DNA from: an uncultured Selenomonadales bacterium
Lineage (GTDB): Bacteria > Bacillota > Negativicutes > Selenomonadales > Selenomonadaceae
Assembly: GCA_937915885.1 (NCBI GenBank)
Contig: CALGGP010000264.1
Location: 1-22,382, forward strand
Direction: 5' to 3'
Length of the DNA stretch: 22,382 nt
How positions within the stretch are numbered: position 1 is the first letter of the stretch; every line of letters begins with the position of its first letter. The notes under the pieces were generated by a model that worked only from the letters and a program-made list of their open reading frames with translations, made no database searches and was not told where the DNA came from. Below are positions 7,065-14,761 of the stretch, one piece after another. A program made the translations under genes and the position numbers.

Positions 7065-8791
7065 ATTGCGCCCTCCTCGAGTACCTTCCTCAATCCGCGC
7101 GTCAATTCGTTCGCCGTCGGCAACGTCACTCGCGGACGTTTTTTGACAATCGGCTCTACACAATCAACCAACAGCCGCCGCGCATATCCATGTCGATCGT
7201 TTGACGCATACATGTCTTTGAGTTTCGAGCCGTCCGACAGCCGACTTTGTAACGCTTCCATCGACCGATTTGCCTCGCGCTCGCTCAACAGATAATCGAA
7301 CGCCACATCTTGCCATTCGCTTTCGATGATTCGTACCATCGCCTTTGCATCGTCTTCGATGAACTCATCGGTCACCGCGCGCGACACTTTACCCGCCGCC
7401 GAACTGCCTGCGAACGCTCCGAACAATCCGCCGGCGAGCGCGCCTACCGGTCCGAACACTGCACCAGCCGCCGCGCCTGCCGCCCAACCTCCGACGCCGC
7501 CTGCAACTTCCGACGTCGTGTTGACCACATTCTTAAACAGTTGAGCGCCCGAAATCCTGCCGCGAAAGATATTTACGACATCGCCCGCCGACATAACGAG
7601 GACGGTCGCCGCGCCGGTAATCGCATTGCCGCGAAGAAGTTTTGATGCGCTTTTCATCGCCGCCGCCCCGTAAATGTTCGTGCCGCTTCGGAAGGCGTTG
7701 ACGAGGTGAGCCGACGCCCGAGGTCCCATCATCGAAACGAGCGCTTCCGACGAGCCGACGAGCGCCGAGTTCAAGCCCGCTTTCGACAATTGACCGGCAA
7801 CCACGGCTCCCGCAAACGAAATGCCGCCGACTTGCAAACCGGCTCGAACAGAATTATCAAGAGCCTCGTCAAAATTTTTGCCCTGCCACGTCGAAACCGC
7901 AAATGTTATCGCCGTCGAGACGCCGCCCGCATAAAAGCCGGTGATCAATCCGTTCGCCGCGTCATACGTCAGCGACTCGACCGTGCCGAACTTCGTAATG
8001 TTCTTCGCCTGCTCGTAAGTGATATTGCCCTTGCGAATGATGTCTTCGGCGCGCTTGACGCCGCGCACCTGCCCCTTGTCGATCCGATCCTGCATCGCAC
8101 GGACGGCGTCGTCGTATTTGTCGGAGGGAACTTCGATCTGCATCGGCGAGCCGTCGGCGTTGTAATATCGAAAGTTGCCGTCGCGGAAGCACTCACGGAC
8201 GCATTTTGCGCCCGAGCTGCAGTACTTACTCTGAATGTTGACGCCGTTGACGATGCGATCGGCGCCGTCTTTGGCGTTGTCGTCGCCGACGATGCGGGCG
8301 TCTTTACCGGTCAACCGATCGTAAAGGTCGTTGGCGCGTTCGGCGGCGAAACCATGTCCGCGCGCCCCTTGAAATTTCTCCTCAAAATAATTGTTGACGG
8401 TGTTCAATTGCATGCCGTTGATGATGCCGGACATCGACGCGGAATTTCTCGAGCGATTAAATTGAATGCCGCAACCGTTTCGATCGAAGCTGATGTAGCC
8501 TATAATCAGTTCTGAGACAAATTTCATGTTGACCGATTTATAAGTTATCAAGTAACAAACATCATCGATCGCTCGGATTGCATTGCCATTCTTCTCTATT
8601 CGTTTTTTGATGGCATCAAGCAACTCCGGTGTTTCTAAAACATTTATAGTATCCTCATATATCGATCTAATCATCGGTTCATATATCGTTCGAGCTTCAT
8701 TTTTAAGAAAATCGACAGCTTTTATCATTGCGCCGGCGGCGACTTTCTTTTCGTTTTCGACTGAACCGGGCGTGTAATCGGACAGATTCAC
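7061..8791 (-). CDS. Conserved membrane-associated protein of unknown function (576 aa) inside the SUF operon
   Basis: I recognise this only as a member of a widespread uncharacterised family, similar to proteins sometimes labelled YeeR-like. Residues 1-140 are helical and charged. A conserved-looking middle (~145-285) contains FAAERANDLYDRLTGKDARI, GADRIVNGVNIQSKYC, Cys residues in KYCSSGAKCVRECF, and MQIEVPSDKYDDAVRAMQDR. The Asp then Gln-x-Lys spacing in the first of these loosely recalls a nuclease-type core, but this is not enough to call. Residues ~290-480 are Gly/Ala-rich with several membrane-compatible stretches (GAATVLVMSAG; GVGGWAAGAAAGAVFGPVGA) that look like a glycine-zipper region. 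The C-terminal ~100 residues are soluble and charged. The GTG start at 8791 overlaps the sufB stop (GTGA) after GGAGGGG; its own stop overlaps the peptidase start. Codon style matches its neighbours. Confidence 0.75.
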   Translation of the reverse strand: MNLSDYTPGSVENEKKVAAGAMIKAVDFLKNEARTIYEPMIRSIYEDTINVLETPELLDAIKKRIEKNGNAIRAIDDVCYLITYKSVNMKFVSELIIGYISFDRNGCGIQFNRSRNSASMSGIINGMQLNTVNNYFEEKFQGARGHGFAAERANDLYDRLTGKDARIVGDDNAKDGADRIVNGVNIQSKYCSSGAKCVRECFRDGNFRYYNADGSPMQIEVPSDKYDDAVRAMQDRIDKGQVRGVKRAEDIIRKGNITYEQAKNITKFGTVESLTYDAANGLITGFYAGGVSTAITFAVSTWQGKNFDEALDNSVRAGLQVGGISFAGAVVAGQLSKAGLNSALVGSSEALVSMMGPRASAHLVNAFRSGTNIYGAAAMKSASKLLRGNAITGAATVLVMSAGDVVNIFRGRISGAQLFKNVVNTTSEVAGGVGGWAAGAAAGAVFGPVGALAGGLFGAFAGSSAAGKVSRAVTDEFIEDDAKAMVRIIESEWQDVAFDYLLSEREANRSMEALQSRLSDGSKLKDMYASNDRHGYARRLLVDCVEPIVKKRPRVTLPTANELTRGLRKVLEEGAM

Positions 8792-10191
8792 ATCGTCCCC
8801 TCCAATTCGAGATTGATCAGATTATTCATCTCGACGGCGTATTCGAGCGGCAACTCCTTTGCGATCGGCTCGACAAATCCTCTGACGATCATCGCTCGAG
8901 CCTCGTTATCGTCAATCCCGCGCGCCATCAAATAATATATCGCGTCTTCGCTGATCCGACCGATTTTCGCCTCATGTCCGATATCCGCGTCGCCGCACTC
9001 AACGTCCATCACCGGCAGCGTATCTGATCTCGACTCGTCGTCCAACATCAGCGATTCGCAGTTCACCGAGCACTTTGCATGCGGCGCTTTCTTCGTCACC
9101 TTCACTGCCGACCGATACGTCGCCGCTCCGCCCGATTTTGATATCGTCCGCGTGTTGATGTTCGCTGAAGTATTCGGCGCCGCGTGAATTACACTCGCGC
9201 CGGTGTCGAGCGATTGCCCCTTCGACGCGAACGTGACGCCCGTAAATTCGCATCGCGCGCCTTCGCCGTGCAACACCGAGCACGGATATAACATCGACAC
9301 GTGCGATCCGAACGAGCCGCTCACCCATTCGATCAGTCCGCCGCGCTCAACCAACGCCCGCTTCGTGTTGAGATTCATCATGTTTCGTGACCAATTTTCG
9401 ATCGTCGAATATCTCAATCGCGCGCCTTCCTTGACGAACAGCTCAACACAGCCCGCATGCAAATTCGTCACGTTGTACTTCGGCGCTGAGCAGCCCTCGA
9501 TGAAATGCAAACTTGCCTCGGGCTCGACGATGATCAACGTGTGCTCGAATTGCCCCGCGCCCGCCGCGTTCAATCGAAAATATGATTGCAACGGGATTTT
9601 GACTTGCACTCCGCGCGGAACGTAGACGAACGAGCCGCCCGACCACACCGCCCCATGCAACGCCGCAAATTTATGATCCTTCGGCGGGACGAGCGTCATG
9701 AAATATTCTCGGACGATGTCCTCGTGATCGCGGAGCGCCGACTCCATGTCGGTGTAAACGACGCCGTCATCGATCAACGATTGTTGGACGTTGTGATAGA
9801 CGACTTCCGAATCGTATTGAGCGCCCACGCCCGCCAACGATTTTTTCTCCGCCTCGGGAATCCCCAATCGATCGAAAGTATTTCTGATGTCCTCGGGCAA
9901 TTGATCCCAACTGTCGACCGGCGCCGCGTCCGGCTTGACGTAAGTCACGATCCGATCCATGTCGAGCGCCGAAATATCCGGTCCCCACGTCGGCAGCTCG
10001 AGCGAATGATACACCTCGAGCGACTTCAATCTAAAATCCAACATCCAATCGGGATCGTTTTTCCGCGCGGATATGTCCCGAATAATTTCTTCCGTCAAGC
10101 CCGCGCTCGACTTGTACACCGAGCGATCGGCGTCCTTGATATCGTAGAGAGTTCTTTCAATGTCTTCGACGTAAGTTTTTTTCTTGTCCAT
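8788..10191 (-). CDS. sufB: SUF Fe-S assembly protein SufB
   Basis: SufB is the scaffold subunit on which the nascent Fe-S cluster forms, together with SufC and SufD. The 467-aa length is typical. Signature stretches: GSFVYVPRGVQVKIPLQSYF, HFIEGCSAPKY, HVSMLYPCSVLHGEGA, the Cys-containing APHAKCSVNCESLMLDD, and DVECGDADIGHEAKIGRISE, where conserved Cys, Glu and His face the SufD partner. The start is ATG 10191 with AGGAAA upstream; a longer frame begins in the intergenic repeat array. It follows sufC but is separated from it by about 480 bp of repeats, an unusual gap for this pair. Confidence 0.97.
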   Translation of the reverse strand: MDKKKTYVEDIERTLYDIKDADRSVYKSSAGLTEEIIRDISARKNDPDWMLDFRLKSLEVYHSLELPTWGPDISALDMDRIVTYVKPDAAPVDSWDQLPEDIRNTFDRLGIPEAEKKSLAGVGAQYDSEVVYHNVQQSLIDDGVVYTDMESALRDHEDIVREYFMTLVPPKDHKFAALHGAVWSGGSFVYVPRGVQVKIPLQSYFRLNAAGAGQFEHTLIIVEPEASLHFIEGCSAPKYNVTNLHAGCVELFVKEGARLRYSTIENWSRNMMNLNTKRALVERGGLIEWVSGSFGSHVSMLYPCSVLHGEGARCEFTGVTFASKGQSLDTGASVIHAAPNTSANINTRTISKSGGAATYRSAVKVTKKAPHAKCSVNCESLMLDDESRSDTLPVMDVECGDADIGHEAKIGRISEDAIYYLMARGIDDNEARAMIVRGFVEPIAKELPLEYAVEMNNLINLELEGTM

Positions 10192-10225
10192 AATTTTTTC
10201 CTGCTCGATTTTTTTTTGCGTCGCC

Positions 10226-10270
10226 ACCGCCCCACCCGCCCGCCCGCGTTGGCGGCGCTTTAAAAAGTAC
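10226..10270. repeat. GC-rich edge module shared with the array before the MATE gene
   Basis: A block reading ACCGCCCCACCCGCCCGCCC followed by GCGTTGGCGGCGC recurs in inverted orientation at about 19650-19695, where the array before the MATE gene ends. It marks the downstream edge of both arrays, just before a start codon. Confidence 0.6.
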
Positions 10271-10568
10271 GGGCGCCGTCGGCACGATTAGGAGTCGCGA
10301 CCTCGGTCGTGCGCCGCGCTTCGGATAATTTTGCCGGTAAAGGCGTGCGCCGTCGGCACGGTTAGGAATTACGACCTCAGTCTGGCGCGTCGCTTCGGAT
10401 AATTTTGCCGGTAAAGTACGGGCGCCGTCGGCACGGTTAGGAATCGCGACCTCGGTCGTGCGCCGCACTTCGGATAATTTTGCCGGTAAAGGCGTGCGCC
10501 GTCGGCACGGGTGGGAACTGCGATCTCGGTCATGCGCGCCACTTCGGATAATATTTTCGGTAAAGCAC
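10271..10568. repeat. Tandem array: four 74/75-bp units forming two 149-bp higher-order repeats
   Basis: Units begin at 10271, 10345, 10420 and 10494 (74, 75, 74 and 75 bp). Each opens with a GCGCCGTCGGCACG core related to the 77-bp element end and contains CTTCGGATAATTTTGCCGGT. Odd and even units differ at their junctions (ACGGGCGCC or GCGTGCGCC), so the array is a duplicated 149-bp pair. Each unit can be further divided into two ~37-bp halves, both starting GCGCCG. It lies between sufC and sufB and should be transcribed with them. Confidence 0.88.
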
Positions 10569-10646
10569 GGGCGCCGACGGCACGGGTGGGAATAGCTGTC
10601 AAAAGTTGGGCGCCATGCTCGGTGGGCGGGAGTGCCGTCGGCGCCC
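10569..10646. repeat. 78-bp dispersed palindromic repeat, copy 3
   Basis: The terminal inverted repeats are GGGCGCCGACGGCAC (10569-10583) and GTGCCGTCGGCGCCC (10632-10646), a perfect 15-bp match. Relative to copy 1 several arm positions have changed in both arms, so pairing is preserved. The tandem array grows out of its left end. Confidence 0.9.
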
Positions 10647-10671
10647 CAAATAAATTTCGGGTTGGCGAGAT

Positions 10672-11403
10672 TTATTCTTCCGAGAACGCGCCGAAGCCTT
10701 TATCCAAAACCTGTTCTATGAGATCGGCGCCTCCGTCTTTGACGATCCGACCGTCGAGCAAAACATGCACCCGATCGACCGTCAACGACTTCAGTATTTG
10801 AGTGTTGTGCGTGATGATCACGCAGGAATTATTCTCGTCATGAAATTTCGCCACGCCGTCCGACACGATCTGCACCGCGTCAACGTCCAGCCCCGAATCC
10901 GTCTCGTCGAGCAACGCCAACTTCGGATTGAGCATCAGCAGTTGTAAAATCTCACTCCGTTTTTTCTCGCCGCCACTGAATCCGACGTTCATATATCGCT
11001 TCGCATACGACTGATCCATTTTCAATTCTTCCATCGTCGAGCGCAACCGCTTGCGAAACTCCAAAAATTTTATTTTGCCGCCGCTCACCGCCTGCATCGA
11101 CGTGCGGATCATATTTTCGACCGTGATCCCCGGGATTTCTTCCGGCGCTTGAAACGACAAAAATATTCCGCGCCGCGCTCGTTCATACGTTTTGAGCTCC
11201 AACAAATTTTCGCCGTCGAATGTGATCGAGCCGCCCGTGACTTCGTACTTCGGATGCCCCATGATCACATTCATCAGCGTCGACTTGCCGCCGCCGTTGG
11301 GACCGAGGATCACATGCACTTCGCCGCGCCCGATTTTTAAGTCGATCCCGCGCAATATCTCTCGCCCGTCCGCCGACGCGCGCAAATTTTTTATTTCGAG
11401 CAA
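10672..11403 (-). CDS. sufC: SUF system ATPase SufC
   Basis: SufC is the soluble ABC-type ATPase that drives conformational change in SufBCD. The 243-aa protein has Walker A GPNGGGKST (~34-42), the Q-loop in LSFQAPEEIPG (SufC-typical), the signature FSGGEKKRSEILQ, Walker B LALLDETDSGLD and the switch His in IITHNTQ. The start is TTG 11403, giving MLEIKNLRA as in other SufC proteins, with GGAAGTGA upstream; GTG 11412 is an alternative. It is the first gene of the operon. A strong promoter lies about 36 bp upstream, divergent from the TnpB gene. Confidence 0.95.
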   Translation of the reverse strand: MLEIKNLRASADGREILRGIDLKIGRGEVHVILGPNGGGKSTLMNVIMGHPKYEVTGGSITFDGENLLELKTYERARRGIFLSFQAPEEIPGITVENMIRTSMQAVSGGKIKFLEFRKRLRSTMEELKMDQSYAKRYMNVGFSGGEKKRSEILQLLMLNPKLALLDETDSGLDVDAVQIVSDGVAKFHDENNSCVIITHNTQILKSLTVDRVHVLLDGRIVKDGGADLIEQVLDKGFGAFSEE

Positions 11404-11433
11404 GTATCTCACTTCCAATTCAAAATTCAACTT

Positions 11434-11452
11434 GCATTAGTTTAACCAATGC
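11434..11452. promoter_or_regulatory. 19-bp palindrome overlapping the suf -10 box (candidate operator)
   Basis: Reading the minus strand, GCATTGGTTAAACTAATGC is a palindrome with 8 of 9 symmetric pairs around a central A. The -10 hexamer TAAACT lies inside it, so a dimeric repressor bound here would block initiation. An Rrf2-type Fe-S sensor is a natural guess for a suf operon, but no such regulator gene is in this window. Confidence 0.5.
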
Positions 11453-11468
11453 TGTATAAAACTGTCAA
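11439..11468 (-). promoter_or_regulatory. Sigma-70-type promoter of the suf operon
   Basis: On the minus strand a perfect -35 TTGACA (complement of 11463-11468) is followed by an 18-bp spacer and -10 TAAACT (complement of 11439-11444). It points at sufC, whose start is about 36 bp downstream of the -10. Confidence 0.75.
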
Positions 11469-11518
11469 GAAATCAATGCTAATTTGGCATGGGCGATCAC
11501 GTTCGGGACGGTGAGCAT

Positions 11519-12538
11519 ATGAATTGTACCAAGGGCTACAAATTTCGGATGTATCCGACGAGCGAACAACAAACGCAGATCAAAAAAACGTTGGGCGCAA
11601 CTCGCTACGTCTACAATTTGTTTCTCGCTTATCGACAAAGTCTCTATGAGTTACAGCAGAAATCAGTCAGCATGTACGACACATTCAAACTGTTGACGCT
11701 ACTGAAAAATGCTGAACCGAATCGAGCATGGCTGAAACAAATCGATAGCAAAGCTCTGCAATTGAGCCTCAACAATTTGGATCGATCTTACAGAAATTTT
11801 TTTGCGAAGCGATCTAAATATCCGCGATTTAAGAGCCGACATCATCATCGACAGACGTATTCGACCGACATCAACGTCAGCATTATCGGCGACAGAATAA
11901 AACTGCCGAAACTTGGGCTCGTTAAATTCGTCCGATCGCGCAAGTTGATTGCCGGTCGCATCATCAAAGCGACTGTCACGCATACCGCCTCCGACAAATA
12001 TTTCGTGTCAATCGTGGTGAAAGGCGAAGAATGCAGGCTCCCAAACGACGGCGGAGAGATCGGAATCGATGTCGGAATCAAATCATTCTGCACAGACATT
12101 TTCGGTCGCGTCGTCGACAATCCGCGTCCGCTCAAAAAATTATCGAAGAGGCTCAAAACTGAACAGTGTCGCCTGTCGAAAAAACAACGCGGCAGCCGCA
12201 ATCGTGAGAAGCAACGAATCAAATTGGCTCGAGTGCACGAGCGCATTGCTGACATTCGCCTCGACTTTCTACATAAATTGACGACGAAACTGTGTCGCGA
12301 GAACCAAACGATTGCAGTTGAGTCATTGAATATTGTCGGCATGTTGAAGAATCACAAATTGGCGGGTGCGATAAGCGACACGAGTTGGGGCGAGTTTTTC
12401 CGACAGTTGGATTACAAGTCGAGGCGATACGGTTGCACGGTGTTGAAAGTGCCGACAGCATATCCGTCGAGTCAGACGTGCATATTTTGGCTAAAGCACG
12501 ATCATAATACCGTGGGGCACACGGAAATAAACGCTTGA
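11519..12538 (+). pseudogene. tnpB: IS200/IS605-family TnpB, C-terminally decayed
   Basis: TnpB proteins are RNA-guided nucleases of IS200/IS605 elements and ancestors of Cas12. The N-terminus (YKFRMYPTSEQQTQIKKTLG), the YPRFKSR region, the first RuvC Asp in GIDVGIKSF (~190) and the RuvC Glu in AVESLNIVGM (~277) are present. The C-terminus is damaged: after PSSQTC the CxxC zinc-finger pairs are missing and the usual HDRDxNA third catalytic Asp appears as HTEINA followed by TGA. Beyond the stop the frame still reads EGIRRNHG, like a normal TnpB tail. It is therefore probably inactive as a nuclease. The start is ATG 11519, with a weak GGTGAG. No TnpA is nearby. It lies between the suf promoter and lgt. 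Confidence 0.85.
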
Positions 12539-12588
12539 GGAGAGGGCATAAGACGCAACCACGGCGCAATCCTCATTGAATCAAGAAT

Positions 12589-12603
12589 CCTCACGACGTG
12601 GGG
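12589..12603 (+). mobile_element. Right-end hairpin of the TnpB element (omega RNA-type 3' end)
   Basis: CCTCAC (12589-12594) pairs with GTGGGG (12598-12603) around a 3-nt loop, inside GAATCCTCACGACGTGGGGA. Such a GAATCC...GGGGAGT hairpin is what usually follows tnpB at the right end of IS605-type elements. The left end could not be fixed, so the full element is not bounded. Confidence 0.6.
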
Positions 12604-12640
12604 AGTGCCAAATTGTCAACAAAAATAATGGGGGCAGCTC

Positions 12641-13414
12641 ATGCATCAATACATTGCCTTCGTCGGCGACTTCCCCATCCGATCCTACGGCGTGGTGTTG
12701 TCGCTGTCGATCATTTTGTCGACCGGCGTCGGATATTTCTTTGCGAAGGTCGACGGACGCGGCTACGAAAAATATCTCGTCGATATCGGAATGATCGGCG
12801 GCTTCTTCGGATTGCTCGGCGCCCGATTGTGGCACGTATTTTTTTTCGACTGGAATTATTACCGACATCATCTCGACGAAATTCTAAACGTCTGGCAAGG
12901 CGGCATGGCCGTTCAGGGCGGCGTGCTGCTCGGAGTGATCGCCGGAATGATCTACGCGCGCTCAAAAAAATTGGACGTGATCCATCTGGCAGATGTACTC
13001 GCGCCGGCGATCGTGCTTGGTCAAGCGCTCGGACGGTGCGCAAATTTATTGAACGGTGACGCATTCGGAGCGCCTACGGGCTCGGATTTCGGATTGCTTT
13101 ATCCGCTTGGGACGCTCGCTCGAAAAACTTACGGCGATCAACCGCTGTGGCCCGCCGAAGTTTGGGAGTGCCAACTCGACATCGTGATCTTCGCGCTCCT
13201 TTTAATATTCCGCTCGACGAATTACGTCAAAGGACAATGCCTCGCGCTCTACGTTATACTCTATTCGTCGGCGCGCTTCGTGCTGGAATTTTTCCGCGGC
13301 GATTACACGGCGCCGGTGCTCGGATTTTTGAAGTCGGCGCAATTGACGAGCGTTGTTACATTTTCGATCGCCGCGATCATTTTCTTCGCGCTTAAGATAA
13401 GAAGTCGACGCTGA
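12641..13414 (+). CDS. lgt: Prolipoprotein diacylglyceryl transferase
   Basis: Lgt is an inner-membrane enzyme that moves diacylglycerol from phosphatidylglycerol to the lipobox Cys of prolipoproteins. The 257-aa sequence has about seven hydrophobic segments and the Lgt order of motifs: PIRSYGV near the N-terminus, GARLWHVFFF, WQGGMAVQGGVLLGV (~87-101), then ALGRCANLLNGDAFG (~130-144), which corresponds to the GRxGNFxNxExxG signature with conservative changes (Asp for Glu). A C-terminal FVLEFFRGD block matches the catalytic-site region. The start is ATG 12641 with GGGGGCAGCTC upstream. It follows the right end of the TnpB element. Confidence 0.93.
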   Translation: MHQYIAFVGDFPIRSYGVVLSLSIILSTGVGYFFAKVDGRGYEKYLVDIGMIGGFFGLLGARLWHVFFFDWNYYRHHLDEILNVWQGGMAVQGGVLLGVIAGMIYARSKKLDVIHLADVLAPAIVLGQALGRCANLLNGDAFGAPTGSDFGLLYPLGTLARKTYGDQPLWPAEVWECQLDIVIFALLLIFRSTNYVKGQCLALYVILYSSARFVLEFFRGDYTAPVLGFLKSAQLTSVVTFSIAAIIFFALKIRSRR

Positions 13415-13423
13415 CGATCTGAT

Positions 13424-13433
13424 GTGCTACAAT
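13424..13433 (+). promoter_or_regulatory. Extended -10 promoter before the glycosyltransferase
   Basis: TGTGCTACAAT contains an extended -10 (TG-n-TACAAT, hexamer 13428-13433) about 20 bp before the start codon. No good -35 is visible, which is tolerable for extended -10 promoters. Confidence 0.4.
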
Positions 13434-13454
13434 TCGATTGAAGGAGTGATATCG

Positions 13455-14274
13455 ATGAAAATCTGGACATTTTGGGAGCCGCCCGACAAGATGCCGGTGT
13501 ATATTCGGCTGTGCATGGAGACGTGGAAAAAATTTTTGCCCGACGCGGAAGTGATCTCCGTCAATCTCTCCAACTTGGACGACTACGTTGACATGAGCGA
13601 GTACAAAGAAAATCTCCTCGATGGAATGAACGGCATCGACACAGGGGGGGGGGCCGCTGTATCGCTATAAATGGCCTCACGTGGGCGACGCAATCCGCGC
13701 GGAGCTCCTCAAAAAATACGGCGGCATTTGGTTTGATTGCGATACCGTTGTGCTCAACAGCAGGGCGGCGGATTATTTTTCCGACGACAAGCACGAGGTG
13801 ATCATGTTCGGCACTCCCGACAAACGGGAGGCTCGTATTTGTAACATCGCCGCCGTCCCCAACGCCCGCCTGATGAGATTTTGGTCGGAGGCGGCTCGTC
13901 TGAAGGTCAACAATTTCAATCCAATAAAAAAAGATTTTTGGTCGTATCTCGGTAACAGCATCGTCGATCCCTACATCAAGGCGTTCGATGAGGAAATTCT
14001 GATTCATGACATGAGACCGCAGATGCCCGAGCTCAAGTTCGCGAAGAATGCTCCCGAGGGGTATTTCGATTTTTATTTTTTTAAGAGATTGCATCTGAAG
14101 GATATTTCATCGGATATGATGTTGCTGCATAATTCTTGGACGCACGATGTGATCAAGAATGCAGATTTCGAGCAGTTGATCCGCTTCGATTGCACGCTCG
14201 TCAATGTTCTCGTCGAGGCGCTCGAAATCGATCGGTCGCACATCAGAGAATTTTTCTTTTTCATGAAGGAATAA
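13455..14274 (+). pseudogene. Capsule-type glycosyltransferase, out of frame at a G10 tract (possible phase-OFF allele)
   Basis: Read in two frames, this encodes a DxD-type glycosyltransferase resembling Caps_synth / Gly_transf_sug proteins of surface polysaccharide synthesis. Frame 1, from ATG 13455 (ribosome binding site AAGGAG), gives MKIWTFWEPPDKMP, then a Thr codon followed by ten G. It continues as GGGAAVSL and stops at TAA. The downstream part, in the frame beginning right after the tract, reads PLYRYKWPHVGDAIRAELL, then KYGGIWFDCDTVV with the DxD-like DCD motif, and runs to TAA at 14274. Nine or twelve G would join them into a protein of ~272 aa. There are no other disruptions. A hairpin terminator follows. 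It could be phase-variable, a fixed frameshift or an indel error. Confidence 0.85.
13644..13653 (+). repeat. G10 homopolymer tract inside the glycosyltransferase gene
   Basis: Ten consecutive G follow codon 63 of the glycosyltransferase. This is the only G or C run of this length I saw in the window. Tract length sets whether the downstream DxD domain is in frame. Confidence 0.95.
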
Positions 14275-14290
14275 ATTTTTCGTAGAGCCT

Positions 14291-14313
14291 CGGGCGCGCG
14301 TCGCCCGTTTTTT
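14291..14313 (+). terminator. Rho-independent terminator after the glycosyltransferase
   Basis: The stem CGGGCG (14291-14296) pairs with CGCCCG (14302-14307) around a 5-nt loop, followed by T6. It begins 17 bp after the glycosyltransferase stop codon. Confidence 0.85.
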
Positions 14314-14322
14314 ATTTTTAGT

Positions 14323-14350
14323 TTGATGAAATGAAAATGTATGTTATAAT
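14323..14350 (+). promoter_or_regulatory. Promoter of the tatA-tolC unit
   Basis: An extended, perfect -10 (TGTTATAAT, hexamer 14345-14350) is preceded at 16 bp by TTGATG (14323-14328). It lies between the upstream terminator and tatA, about 35 bp before the start codon. Confidence 0.75.
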
Positions 14351-14385
14351 GCCGTCGAAAAATTTTTCATCGGAAGTGAATGCCC

Positions 14386-14760
14386 ATGTTCGGAATCGGA
14401 GCCGGAGAATTTATTTTGATACTCGTCGTCGGATTGATCGTCTTCGGTCCGTCGAAATTGCCCGAAGTCGGTCGCTCACTCGGCAAGGCGATCAGAGAAT
14501 TTCGTAAGGCGCAAGCCGTTCTCTCCAACGCGCTCGCCGATACCGAAGCTCAGATCACTTCGGCGACGCCTCCACAAAAAAATCCCCCCGTCGAAAATAA
14601 AACCGCCGAGCCGCCCTGCGCCACCGTCAATGACGTCAACGCGATGATCAACGCAAACCCCATCAATACCGTCGGCAACATCAAAATCAGTACCGCCCCC
14701 GCCGAGCTGCCCGTCGAAAAAATTAATTTGTCCAAGACCGACGCCGTAAAGGAGTCTTGA
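14386..14760 (+). CDS. tatA: Twin-arginine translocase subunit TatA/TatB family
   Basis: TatA/B proteins form the pore or receptor part of the Sec-independent export system. The N-terminus MFGIGAGEFILILVVGLIVF is the short membrane helix. It is followed by the hinge FGPSKLPEVGRSLGKAIREF and an amphipathic helix to about residue 45. The remaining ~75 residues are a Pro/Asn/Thr-rich tail without recognisable motifs. The start at ATG 14386 is preferred over ATG 14380 because GGAAG then sits at a normal distance and the product begins MFGIG, as in homologues. No tatC is in the window. Its last codons contain the ribosome binding site of the tolC gene, 1 nt away. Confidence 0.9.
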   Translation: MFGIGAGEFILILVVGLIVFGPSKLPEVGRSLGKAIREFRKAQAVLSNALADTEAQITSATPPQKNPPVENKTAEPPCATVNDVNAMINANPINTVGNIKISTAPAELPVEKINLSKTDAVKES

Positions 14761-14761
14761 C

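Noticed and set aside
10271..10568. CRISPR array
   Set aside because: The units are 74-75 bp near-identical throughout, without short direct repeats separated by unique spacers, and no cas genes are present.
10157..10602. Minus-strand ORFs with Pro/Ala/Arg-rich repeats (PNRADGAR-type)
   Set aside because: They only translate the GC-rich tandem array; similar PPASAAP-type frames appear in every copy of the repeat in varying frames.
13422..13454. Upstream ATG at 13422 as the glycosyltransferase start
   Set aside because: It precedes the ribosome binding site AAGGAG (13441-13446) and overlaps the promoter -10; ATG 13455 has correct spacing and gives the family N-terminus.
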